DNA of 64,000 nt, from assembly GCA_002923375.1 (NCBI GenBank), contig BEIJ01000001.1, positions 868,001 to 932,000 of the forward strand, read 5' to 3'. The first letter of the stretch is position 1. Every line of letters starts with the position of its first letter. Below are positions 8,346 to 15,770 of this stretch, one piece after another. A program made the translations under genes and the position numbers. The notes under the pieces are model-generated. The model ran no database searches. It was not told the origin of the DNA and saw nothing but the letters and a program-made list of their open reading frames with translations. The DNA comes from a bacterium HR33. Its GTDB lineage: Bacteria > Gemmatimonadota > Gemmatimonadetes > Gemmatimonadales > GWC2-71-9.

Positions 8346-9356
8346 ACGAGCGAGACCAACCTCTTCGAACAGCAGCGCGCCAACCGGCGGCGGTCGTTCG
8401 TACTGGTAACGGTTTTTCTCCTCTTCTTCGCCTGGATCGGGTTCGGAGGAGACTGGGCATTGCACCTCTGGACCTCGATCCAGGACCCCGAAGCCTACCG
8501 CCACAACTTCCCCCTGCTGGGAATCGCCGCCACCCTCCTGGGATCGGGAATGACCTGGCACGCCTGGCGCAGCGGAGCCAAACGGGTGCTGTGGTCCACC
8601 CGCGCCCGGGAAGTAAAAAACCCCGACGATCCCAAAGAAAAAATGCTCCTCAACGTGGTGGAAGAGATGGCGATCGCCTCCGGCCTCCCGCGACCCAAAG
8701 TGTGGATCGTCCCCGACCCCGACCCCAACGCCTTCGCCACCGGCATGGACGAGAAAAACGCCCACGTGGCCGTGACCCAAGGACTCCTGGACACGCTGAA
8801 CCGGGACGAACTCCAGGGAGTCATCGCCCACGAGATGGCGCACATCAAAAGCCATGACACCCGCCTCATGACCCTGCTGGCCGCTCTGGTGGGAACCATC
8901 GCCCTCATCTCCGACGCCATGGCCCGAATCCTCCGATCCTCGCCCGGCCGGAGCACCGCCTCCACCATCCCCCGCCGATCCGGCGGGAAAAAAGACGGCC
9001 TCGGCGCCCTGGCGGTGGTGATCCTCGCCGTCTGGCTGCTCACCCTCATCCTCGCACCCCTGATCTCCCAACTCCTCGCCATGGCGGTAAGCCGCAAGCG
9101 GGAATTTCTGGCCGACGCCATGGCGGCACAGTTCACCCGCAACCCCGCAGCCCTGGCATCCGCCTTGAGAAAAATCGAAGACGCCGCCCAACCCACCGCC
9201 AGCATCCACCGGGGCACCGCCCACCTGTGCATCGCCGACCCCATGGGACGCCGGGTAACCCACCGCCAGGGACTGCTGGCCGATCTCCTGGCCACCCACC
9301 CGCCCATGGCGGTGAGAATCGCCCGGCTGAAAGCGATGGCCTACCAGAACCGCTGA
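8346..9356 (+). CDS. htpX: HtpX-like M48 zinc metalloprotease, probable ACG start
   Basis: The protease has the zinc motif HEMAH (in VIAHEMAHIKSHDTRLM), the third ligand Glu in REFLADAMAAQF, and membrane segments at the N-terminus and around LAVVILAVWLLTLILAPLI. This is the HtpX/M48B family, which degrades damaged membrane proteins. The first ATG/GTG/TTG in frame is a TTG at 8460, but that would cut off a well-formed N-terminus: from 8346 the frame reads TSETNLFEQQRANRRRS followed by a transmembrane helix, as family members begin. The frame closes at the LemA stop (8337). An ACG at 8346, ten bases after AAGGAG, is the best start candidate. Confidence 0.8.
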   Translation, partial: TSETNLFEQQRANRRRSFVLVTVFLLFFAWIGFGGDWALHLWTSIQDPEAYRHNFPLLGIAATLLGSGMTWHAWRSGAKRVLWSTRAREVKNPDDPKEKMLLNVVEEMAIASGLPRPKVWIVPDPDPNAFATGMDEKNAHVAVTQGLLDTLNRDELQGVIAHEMAHIKSHDTRLMTLLAALVGTIALISDAMARILRSSPGRSTASTIPRRSGGKKDGLGALAVVILAVWLLTLILAPLISQLLAMAVSRKREFLADAMAAQFTRNPAALASALRKIEDAAQPTASIHRGTAHLCIADPMGRRVTHRQGLLADLLATHPPMAVRIARLKAMAYQNR

Positions 9357-9364
9357 AAAAGCGA

Positions 9365-10684
9365 GTGGCGCTGCGATCCTTCCTCCGGCGAGCGGCGTTG
9401 AGCAGCCTGCACCGCTTCGGCGTCCGGCTGGAACGGTTCAAACTGGCAAGCCGCGCCGCCGTCAAAGCGCAACTGCTCGGCGACCCGAAGGTGAAAGCCG
9501 CCATCGCGCAACATTGCGAGACCCAAAAGATCGAGCCGCGAAAGGCCCGCCGAACAGCGGAACGCTACATCGACGAGATGGTGCCGTTCTTCAAGATCCT
9601 GGCGTACTACCGCGCCGGATATTCGGTAGCGCGCCGGGCACTGCGACTGCTCTACCGCGTGAGCGCAGAGTACCAGGACCGCACAGCCCTGGCGGCGATA
9701 CCGCGGCAAGACGTCACGGTCTATCTGATGAACCACCGCTCCAACGCAGACTACGTGCTGGTGGCCTTCGTCCTCGCCCGGGCGGTGAGCATCAGCTACG
9801 CAGTGGGAGAATGGGCCCGTATCTGGCCCCTGGAGTATTTGTTCAAATCGTTCGGCGCCTACTTCATCCGCCGCGGTTTCCGCGAGCCGCTCTACCACAC
9901 CATTTTGGAACGCTACGTGCAACTGGTGACCAAGAACGGCGTCACCCAAGGGATCTTCCTCGAAGGAAAACTCTCCCGGGACGGAACCCTGGGACCTCCC
10001 AAGCTGGGGCTTCTGGACTATATCGCCCGCACTCTGCTGGAACCCGATTTCCGGCGGGATATCTGGATCGTGCCGGTGGCGCTGAACTACGATCGGGTGC
10101 TGGAAGACCGCACCTTGGTGGCGGAATGGCTGGGTACCCGGCCCCCGGGGAAACTCCGCCAGGCGGCAGCGGCCGGGCGATACCTGGCCGCCAACCTCCT
10201 CCCCCCGGCGCGGAGAAAATCGGAGCGATACGGGCGCGCCGCGGTCTGCTTCGGCACCCCGCTTTCCCTCAAAGCCTGGACCGAGCACCAACCGGGCGTA
10301 CTGCAACTTCCCAAGACCGAGCGGCTAGCTGCAATAGAAAAGCTGGCCCAGGACATAATGCGCCGCATAGCGGAAATCATGCCGGTCACCGCGGTCCCCC
10401 TGGAAGCGGCGGCGCTGCTCTCCTTCGGCCGCCCCCGGGTGAGTTTCCAAGAACTGGTCGATCGCCTGGCCGCCTGTTGTTCCCACCTGCGAGCCAGCGG
10501 CGCACGGCTGCTTCCTCTGGAACACGGACCGCAGGACATCTGCCGGCGTGCCGGAAGGCTTTTAAAACAGCGCCGATTGGTGGAGGAAGCCGGCGGCTGG
10601 CTCGAAATCCCACCCTCAGCCCGGCCCCTTTTGCAATTCTACGCCAACTCCATAACACACCTGCTTCCGCGAGAACTCCGCTGA
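9365..10684 (+). CDS. PlsB-like glycerol-3-phosphate 1-O-acyltransferase
   Basis: The 439-residue protein shows the PlsC/PlsB acyltransferase block: NHRSNADY (the HX4D catalytic pair), FIRRGF, and EGKLSRDG, spaced as in glycerol-phosphate acyltransferases. An ~130-residue helical N-terminus and ~150-residue C-terminus resemble PlsB rather than the short PlsC. The predicted role is the first acylation step of phospholipid synthesis at the inner membrane. I chose GTG at 9365, just after the htpX stop, because upstream codons lie inside htpX. Substrate and acyl donor cannot be read from sequence. Confidence 0.75.
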   Translation: MALRSFLRRAALSSLHRFGVRLERFKLASRAAVKAQLLGDPKVKAAIAQHCETQKIEPRKARRTAERYIDEMVPFFKILAYYRAGYSVARRALRLLYRVSAEYQDRTALAAIPRQDVTVYLMNHRSNADYVLVAFVLARAVSISYAVGEWARIWPLEYLFKSFGAYFIRRGFREPLYHTILERYVQLVTKNGVTQGIFLEGKLSRDGTLGPPKLGLLDYIARTLLEPDFRRDIWIVPVALNYDRVLEDRTLVAEWLGTRPPGKLRQAAAAGRYLAANLLPPARRKSERYGRAAVCFGTPLSLKAWTEHQPGVLQLPKTERLAAIEKLAQDIMRRIAEIMPVTAVPLEAAALLSFGRPRVSFQELVDRLAACCSHLRASGARLLPLEHGPQDICRRAGRLLKQRRLVEEAGGWLEIPPSARPLLQFYANSITHLLPRELR

Positions 10685-10853
10685 CCGGTGCACCCACCGG
10701 CGCGCAGCGCTCCCAAACCCGACCACCGGCTACCGCAAAGAACTCCGCTGCCCTCTGCACCATCCCGGCTCCCCGACTGCCGGCAGCAGACCCCGCGCCG
10801 CGCTCCCAGCAGCCGGGCGGCAACCTGACCGGAAAGTCGCTAGCTTAGATCCC

Positions 10854-11813
10854 ATGCCACGACCGCTGAGCATTCCGTCGCTGGACCTGGGAACCAGGGT
10901 CCACGACGTCTTTCTGGTGATGGATGTGGACGCCAGAACCTCGGGCACCGGCGAGCCTTACACCATACTCACCTTGGGCAACAGTACCGGACAGATCGCC
11001 ACCGCTCCCTTCTGGCTGGAACAGCAGGACCAGATCGCCGGCCTGCGCCGCGGCCACGTGGTGCAAGTGATCGGTGACGTGGTGAGTTACCGGGACCGCA
11101 AGCAGATCAAAGTGATCTCCATCCGCCACCTACCGGAAGGAAGCGTGGACGTAAGAAGCCTCCTTCCCTCGGTGGGCTCCGTGGACAAGTACTGGGAGAC
11201 CTTGGACTCCTGGCGCAAGGAGATCTCCAAACCGCGCCTGGCGGCGGTGGTCAATTTGTTCTACGAGGACGAGGACTTCCGCCGCCGCTACGAACAGTGC
11301 CCCGCTTCGGTACGGGGACACCACGCGGCCATCGGCGGGCTGCTCAAACACACCCTGGAAGTGGCGGCGATCGCCCGCACCCTCGCCCGGACTTCGGGAG
11401 CGGACTTGGAACTGGTAGTAGCGGGAGCGCTGCTCCACGACATCGGGAAGCTGGAAAGCTACACCTGGGACGGCCTGTTCGATCACACCGAAGCCGGCAT
11501 CCTCATCGGACACGTGGTACTCGGCGCCATGATGCTGGACCGAAGGCTCGCCCAAGAAAAAAATCCCCCCTGCACCGAACGGGAGCGGGACATCCTGATG
11601 CACTTCATTCTCTCGCACCACGGGAAGCTGGAGTTCGGAAGCCCGGTGCCGCCCAGGACTCTGGAAGCCGAAGTCCTCCACTGGGCCGACAACGCCAGCG
11701 CCACCACCGCCGACCTCGCGGAGACTCTGGATCAGGAAAAACGCTACTGGGAGCGGGAAGGCAGGCGACTCTATCCGGTCTCCTCCGACTGGGGAGCCCG
11801 GGACAAACGCTGA
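10854..11813 (+). CDS. OB-fold plus HD-domain 3'-5' exoribonuclease, YhaM-like
   Basis: Residues ~15-100 form an OB-fold nucleic-acid-binding domain (VFLVMDVDARTSGTGEPYTILTLGNSTGQI). Residues ~150-300 hold an HD phosphohydrolase domain with H in GGLLKHTLEV, HD in GALLHDIGKLESY and H in LSHHGKLEFGSP. This two-domain order matches YhaM/CBF1-type exonucleases acting on RNA and single-stranded DNA. It lies just before archease, with rtcB three genes further on, so the region may be an RNA-processing cluster. Length is typical (319). Confidence 0.8.
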   Translation: MPRPLSIPSLDLGTRVHDVFLVMDVDARTSGTGEPYTILTLGNSTGQIATAPFWLEQQDQIAGLRRGHVVQVIGDVVSYRDRKQIKVISIRHLPEGSVDVRSLLPSVGSVDKYWETLDSWRKEISKPRLAAVVNLFYEDEDFRRRYEQCPASVRGHHAAIGGLLKHTLEVAAIARTLARTSGADLELVVAGALLHDIGKLESYTWDGLFDHTEAGILIGHVVLGAMMLDRRLAQEKNPPCTERERDILMHFILSHHGKLEFGSPVPPRTLEAEVLHWADNASATTADLAETLDQEKRYWEREGRRLYPVSSDWGARDKR

Positions 11814-11817
11814 GCAG

Positions 11818-12246
11818 ATGGCTGCCCGGTTTCTACCCCACACGGCCGACATTCTGGTGGAGCTGGAAGCGCCCGACGCCGAAGGGATCTTCCACGAGGC
11901 CACCTCCGTGATCCGGAACCTGGTGGCGGGCGAGTCGGAGGCCCGCGCCGCGATCGCCCGCACCATAAACTCGAGCGGTGGTGACCTGGCCGAGCTTCTG
12001 TTCGAGTACCTGCGCGAGCTGCTCTACCTCTTCTCCACCGAAACTTTCGTCCCGGCGCGGCTGGAGATCGACCGGCTGGATTTTTCCCGGCAGGGACCCG
12101 CCGCCCTGGCGGGAACCGTCTTCGGTGAGCCTTTCGATCCCGAACGCCACCAGACTCAACCCGAAGTCAAAGCGGTAACCCGGCACGGACTGGAAGTCAT
12201 TACCACCGAGGAGGGATTTCGTGCGCGAATTTTGTTCGATGTCTAA
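11818..12246 (+). CDS. Archease, RtcB ligase cofactor
   Basis: The 142-residue protein has the archease features: HTADILVEL near the N-terminus with the metal-binding Asp, a central helix EYLRELLYLFSTE, VKAVTRHGLEV and the C-terminal RILFDV ending in an Asp close to the terminus. Archease accelerates guanylylation of RtcB and allows multiple turnover. Its partner rtcB lies 2 kb downstream in the same direction, supporting the call. It follows the YhaM-like gene by only four bases. Confidence 0.85.
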   Translation: MAARFLPHTADILVELEAPDAEGIFHEATSVIRNLVAGESEARAAIARTINSSGGDLAELLFEYLRELLYLFSTETFVPARLEIDRLDFSRQGPAALAGTVFGEPFDPERHQTQPEVKAVTRHGLEVITTEEGFRARILFDV

Positions 12247-13561
12247 GCGCGTCGCGTCATTGGCGAGCGCAATGCTGGTCTTGGCCCTCGCCGCCTGCGG
12301 CGGACCCCAGCCGCGGGTGATGATCATCTCCATCGATGGGCTCTGGGCCCGCGACCTGGAGCGCCTGGACTCGGCGGGCGTGGAAACCCCGGTTCTGGAT
12401 TCTTTGCGGCGGGCGGGAGCTCTGGCGGAAGGAGTCATAGGATCGTTCCCTAGCGTTACCTATCCGTCCCACACTACCATGGTGACCGGCGTTCCGCCCC
12501 GCATTCACGGGGTCTATTCCAACGTGCGGGTCTACGATCCCCTGGACACCGCCCACGCCCGGGATTGGTACTGGAGAGCCGACTGGATCCGCGTGCCGAC
12601 CCTGATGGATTTGGCGCATGAGGCGGGGCTCAAAGTGGGAGCGGTTTTCTGGCCGGTCACGGCGGACGATCCCAGCATCGACTACAACGTCCCGGAAATC
12701 TGGGATCCCGCCGGACGGCGCAGCCAGCTCTCGCTTCTCCGGGAGCGCGGCACTCCCTGGCTCCTCGATTCCCTGGGCGTGCCGCAAGAGGGCGAACTTA
12801 CCGATTCCCTCCGCGCCGCGATCGCGATCGAGATTGTGAGGCGGTGGGATCCGGACCTCATGCTGGTCCATCTCATAGAGGTGGACGCCGCCAAGCACCG
12901 CCACGGACCGGCGGGAGATTCGGTATGGGCCGCGATCCGGGAAGCGGACCACAGGATCGGGATGCTGCTCGCCGCACTGCGGCAAAACAACCGCCGCAGG
13001 CCCACCACGGTGATCGTTACCTCGGACCACGGCTTCTACGGCTACCGCCGGGTCTTGAGACCGGGAGTGCTGCTGGCGCGCGCCGGACTGGTGCGCCTCG
13101 ATTCCCGAGGAAACGTGACCTCGTGGGATGGTGCGGTTCTCCCCAGCGGCGGAAGCGCGGCGCTGATCACCCGCGAGCCGCAAGACACCGCCGCCGCCCG
13201 CCGGCTGCGCGCGGCGATACCCGCCGCTTTGATCGGGCCGGACAAACCGGTACGAGCCGTTTGGCCACCCGATAGCATCGCCGCCCTGGGAGGCGATCCC
13301 CGGGCGTCCTGGGCGATCGTCATGAACGAAGGGTTCTACCTTGCCGGCGGCTACAGCGGCCCGCTGGAAGAAGAAAGAAGCGGCGGGGGGCACGGCTACG
13401 ATCCCCGCGACCCCGCACTGCACGCTTTCCTATTGGCGGCGGGCCCGGGTATCGCACCCAACTCCACGCTCCCGCTGGTGCGGCAGACCGACCTCGCGCC
13501 CACCGTGGCCAAGATACTCCGACTCGCCCCGGCGGAGGTGGAAGGAAAGGCGCTCTTCTAG
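12239..13561 (+). CDS. Lipoprotein alkaline-phosphatase-superfamily phosphodiesterase (NPP-like)
   Basis: A signal peptide with lipobox (LVLALAACGG) precedes an alkaline phosphatase superfamily domain. IISIDGL gives the first metal Asp, FPSVTYPSHTTMVTG contains the nucleophile Thr typical of nucleotide pyrophosphatase/phosphodiesterases, VTSDHGF gives the Asp-His pair and GGGHGYDP a further His. The protein probably hydrolyses phosphodiesters or phosphate esters in the periplasm; the substrate is unknown. I chose the ATG at 12239, which overlaps the archease stop (ATGTCTAA), over an earlier GTG at 12221 because it gives a clean signal peptide. Confidence 0.8.
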   Translation: MSKRVASLASAMLVLALAACGGPQPRVMIISIDGLWARDLERLDSAGVETPVLDSLRRAGALAEGVIGSFPSVTYPSHTTMVTGVPPRIHGVYSNVRVYDPLDTAHARDWYWRADWIRVPTLMDLAHEAGLKVGAVFWPVTADDPSIDYNVPEIWDPAGRRSQLSLLRERGTPWLLDSLGVPQEGELTDSLRAAIAIEIVRRWDPDLMLVHLIEVDAAKHRHGPAGDSVWAAIREADHRIGMLLAALRQNNRRRPTTVIVTSDHGFYGYRRVLRPGVLLARAGLVRLDSRGNVTSWDGAVLPSGGSAALITREPQDTAAARRLRAAIPAALIGPDKPVRAVWPPDSIAALGGDPRASWAIVMNEGFYLAGGYSGPLEEERSGGGHGYDPRDPALHAFLLAAGPGIAPNSTLPLVRQTDLAPTVAKILRLAPAEVEGKALF

Positions 13562-13562
13562 C

Positions 13563-14195
13563 ATGCCCGCGCGCTATCGGGCGGTGGTGTTCGATCTTTT
13601 GACCGCGCTCCTCGACTCCTGGTCCTTGTGGAACGACGCGGCGCGAGACCCGGGGCGCGGACTCCAGTGGCGGCTCCGATACTTGGAGCTGGTCTATCGT
13701 ACCGGACGCTACCGCCCCTACGAAGATCTGGTGCGGGAAGCGGCGATAGCAGCGGGGCTGGATCCTTCGGCCGCCGCCTCCATGATCGAACGCTGGGACG
13801 AACTCAAACCCTGGCCCGAGGTACCGGGCGTCCTCGCGCAGCTTTCCGGACGCGTGCCGCTGGGAGTGCTCACCAACTGCTCCGCGGCCCTGGGCCGCCG
13901 CGCGGCGAAACTGGTGGGAGTCGAGTTCGCTGCGGTGGTCACCGCGGAGGAGGTGGGATGGTACAAGCCCGACCTCAGAACCTACCGGGCGGTGCTCCAA
14001 GCTCTAGGCACTCCCGCCGCCGCGACGCTCTTCGTAGCGGGGTCTCCGGGAGACGTCAAAGGGGCCGCCGCCGCGGGAATGCCGGTGGTGTGGCACGATC
14101 GCTGGCGGCTGCGGCAAGAACGTCCCGCGCAAGAGGCGATGCTGGTGCTGGACTCGCTCGATCAGCTGCCGCAATTGGTCTCCGGAATCTGGTGA
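13563..14195 (+). CDS. HAD-superfamily hydrolase, haloacid-dehalogenase-like
   Basis: Motif I is VVFDLLTALLDSW: the nucleophile Asp is present but the usual second Asp two residues on is Leu, as in haloacid-dehalogenase-like members rather than phosphatases. Motif II is VLTNCS, the Lys is in GWYKPDLRTY and the distal acidic motif is weak (VAGSPGDVKGAAAAGM). About 210 residues with a helical cap between motifs I and II is typical of subfamily I. It starts two bases after the phosphodiesterase stop, so it is likely in the same transcript. The substrate cannot be assigned. Confidence 0.75.
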   Translation: MPARYRAVVFDLLTALLDSWSLWNDAARDPGRGLQWRLRYLELVYRTGRYRPYEDLVREAAIAAGLDPSAAASMIERWDELKPWPEVPGVLAQLSGRVPLGVLTNCSAALGRRAAKLVGVEFAAVVTAEEVGWYKPDLRTYRAVLQALGTPAAATLFVAGSPGDVKGAAAAGMPVVWHDRWRLRQERPAQEAMLVLDSLDQLPQLVSGIW

Positions 14196-14311
14196 ACCGG
14201 CAGCTGGCGGATTAGCTCCCGCCCCTTCATGCGGCCGGTAAAGGCGGTTTGGGGCGGGCGGTTGGTCCTCCGGCGCGCTAGCCGGGGCCACAGCTAGCCT
14301 ATAGTTTAAAA

Positions 14312-15766
14312 ATGGTACATATGACTACGGCACAGATCACGGTCGAGCAGATCGACGCCTATCGCTGGCGCGTCCCCAAGCAGGGGAAGATGCGCACTTA
14401 CGGGCTGATCTTCGCCGACGCCGAGCTGATGCACGACCTGGAAGGCGACCAGTGCATCCAGCAGGTGGTGAACGTGGCCCATCTCCCCGGTATCGTCGGC
14501 CCCTCGATCGCCATGCCGGACATTCACTGGGGCTACGGATTTCCCATCGGCGGGGTGGCCGCCTTCGACGAGAACGAAGGCGTTATCTCTCCCGGCGGAG
14601 TGGGTTACGACATCAATTGCGGCGTGCGGCTGTTGAGGACTCCTCTTTCCATTGACGAGGCGCGTCCCCGGCTCAAGGAGCTGGCCGACAAACTCTACCA
14701 GCGGATCCCCTCGGGCGTGGGAGCTTCCCGTTCCGATGTGCGGCTTTCGGTGAAAGAGTTGGAAAGAGTGCTCGAGCGCGGCGCCGAGTGGGCGGTGGAG
14801 GAGGGATACGGGAGGCCGCGGGATCTCGAGTGCATCGAAGCGGGCGGCCGGCTTCCCGGGGAGCCGGACTGCGTAAGCCACCGGGCCAAGGAGCGGGGGA
14901 AGAACCAACTGGGGACGGTGGGTAGCGGGAACCATTTCGTTGAAGTGGGCTATGTGGCGGAAGTCTATGACCAGGCGGCGGCGCGGGCGTTGGGGTTGGA
15001 GCGCGGCACGGTCACGGTGTTCATCCATTCTGGTTCCCGCGGCCTGGGTTACCAGGTGTGCGACGATTATTTGGACACCATGGTGAAGGCGGCGGCCAAG
15101 TACGGGATCGAGCTTCCCGACAAGCAGCTGTGCTGCGCCCCGCTGGCGAGCACGGAGGCGAAAAACTACATCGGTGCGATGAACGCGGCGGCCAACTACG
15201 CTTTCGCCAACCGGCAGCTGATGAGCCACTACGTGCGCGGCGCCCTGGAGGAGATCTTCGGCCGCTGGGTATCGGAGGCCACCGATCTGGTTTACGACGT
15301 GGCGCACAACATCGCCAAGTTCGAGACTCACGAGGTGGACGGGGTAAAGCGCCGGGTGTGCGTGCACCGCAAGGGAGCTACCCGGGCTTTCCCGCCGGGC
15401 CATCCCGAGCTCCATCCCCGGTTCCGGGAGATCGGCCAGCCGGTTCTGATTCCGGGCGACATGGGGCGCTATTCCTTCGTGCTGGTGGGGACGGCCGGCG
15501 CCTTCAACGAGACCTTCGGTTCCACTTGTCACGGGGCGGGCCGCAAGATGAGCCGGCACCAGGCCAAGAAGGTCGCCCGGCCCCGCAACATTCCCAAGGA
15601 GCTCGAGGAGCGCGGTATTCTGGTTCGCGCGGCGAGCCGCGCCACGGTGGACGAGGAGATCCCCGAGGCCTACAAGGATGTGGCCAAGGTGGTGGACGTG
15701 GTTGATGCCGCGGGGATCGGCAAGAAGGTGGTGAAGCTCGCGCCGGTCGCAGTGGTAAAAGGCTGA
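14312..15766 (+). CDS. rtcB: RNA-splicing ligase RtcB
   Basis: The 484-residue protein has the full RtcB signature set: PDIHWGYGFPIGG, GGVGYDINCGVRLL with the metal-binding Cys, GSGNHFVEV, HSGSRGLGYQV, DVAHNIAKFE, and CHGAGRKMSR containing the guanylylated His. RtcB joins 2',3'-cyclic phosphate (or 3'-phosphate) and 5'-OH RNA ends using GTP. Archease lies 2 kb upstream. A second ATG at 14321 is also possible. The last ~80 bases of the gene have a diverged copy at 18824-18901, before the second kinase. Confidence 0.95.
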   Translation: MVHMTTAQITVEQIDAYRWRVPKQGKMRTYGLIFADAELMHDLEGDQCIQQVVNVAHLPGIVGPSIAMPDIHWGYGFPIGGVAAFDENEGVISPGGVGYDINCGVRLLRTPLSIDEARPRLKELADKLYQRIPSGVGASRSDVRLSVKELERVLERGAEWAVEEGYGRPRDLECIEAGGRLPGEPDCVSHRAKERGKNQLGTVGSGNHFVEVGYVAEVYDQAAARALGLERGTVTVFIHSGSRGLGYQVCDDYLDTMVKAAAKYGIELPDKQLCCAPLASTEAKNYIGAMNAAANYAFANRQLMSHYVRGALEEIFGRWVSEATDLVYDVAHNIAKFETHEVDGVKRRVCVHRKGATRAFPPGHPELHPRFREIGQPVLIPGDMGRYSFVLVGTAGAFNETFGSTCHGAGRKMSRHQAKKVARPRNIPKELEERGILVRAASRATVDEEIPEAYKDVAKVVDVVDAAGIGKKVVKLAPVAVVKG

Positions 15767-15770
15767 CTAA

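Noticed and set aside
8460-9356. HtpX starting at the TTG at 8460
   Set aside because: This would remove the first membrane helix and a typical N-terminus that is open in frame back to 8340.
14310-15560. A long open frame of ~417 codons on the minus strand opposite rtcB
   Set aside because: It is the antisense of a strongly conserved gene with GC-rich codons, and its translation has no family features.
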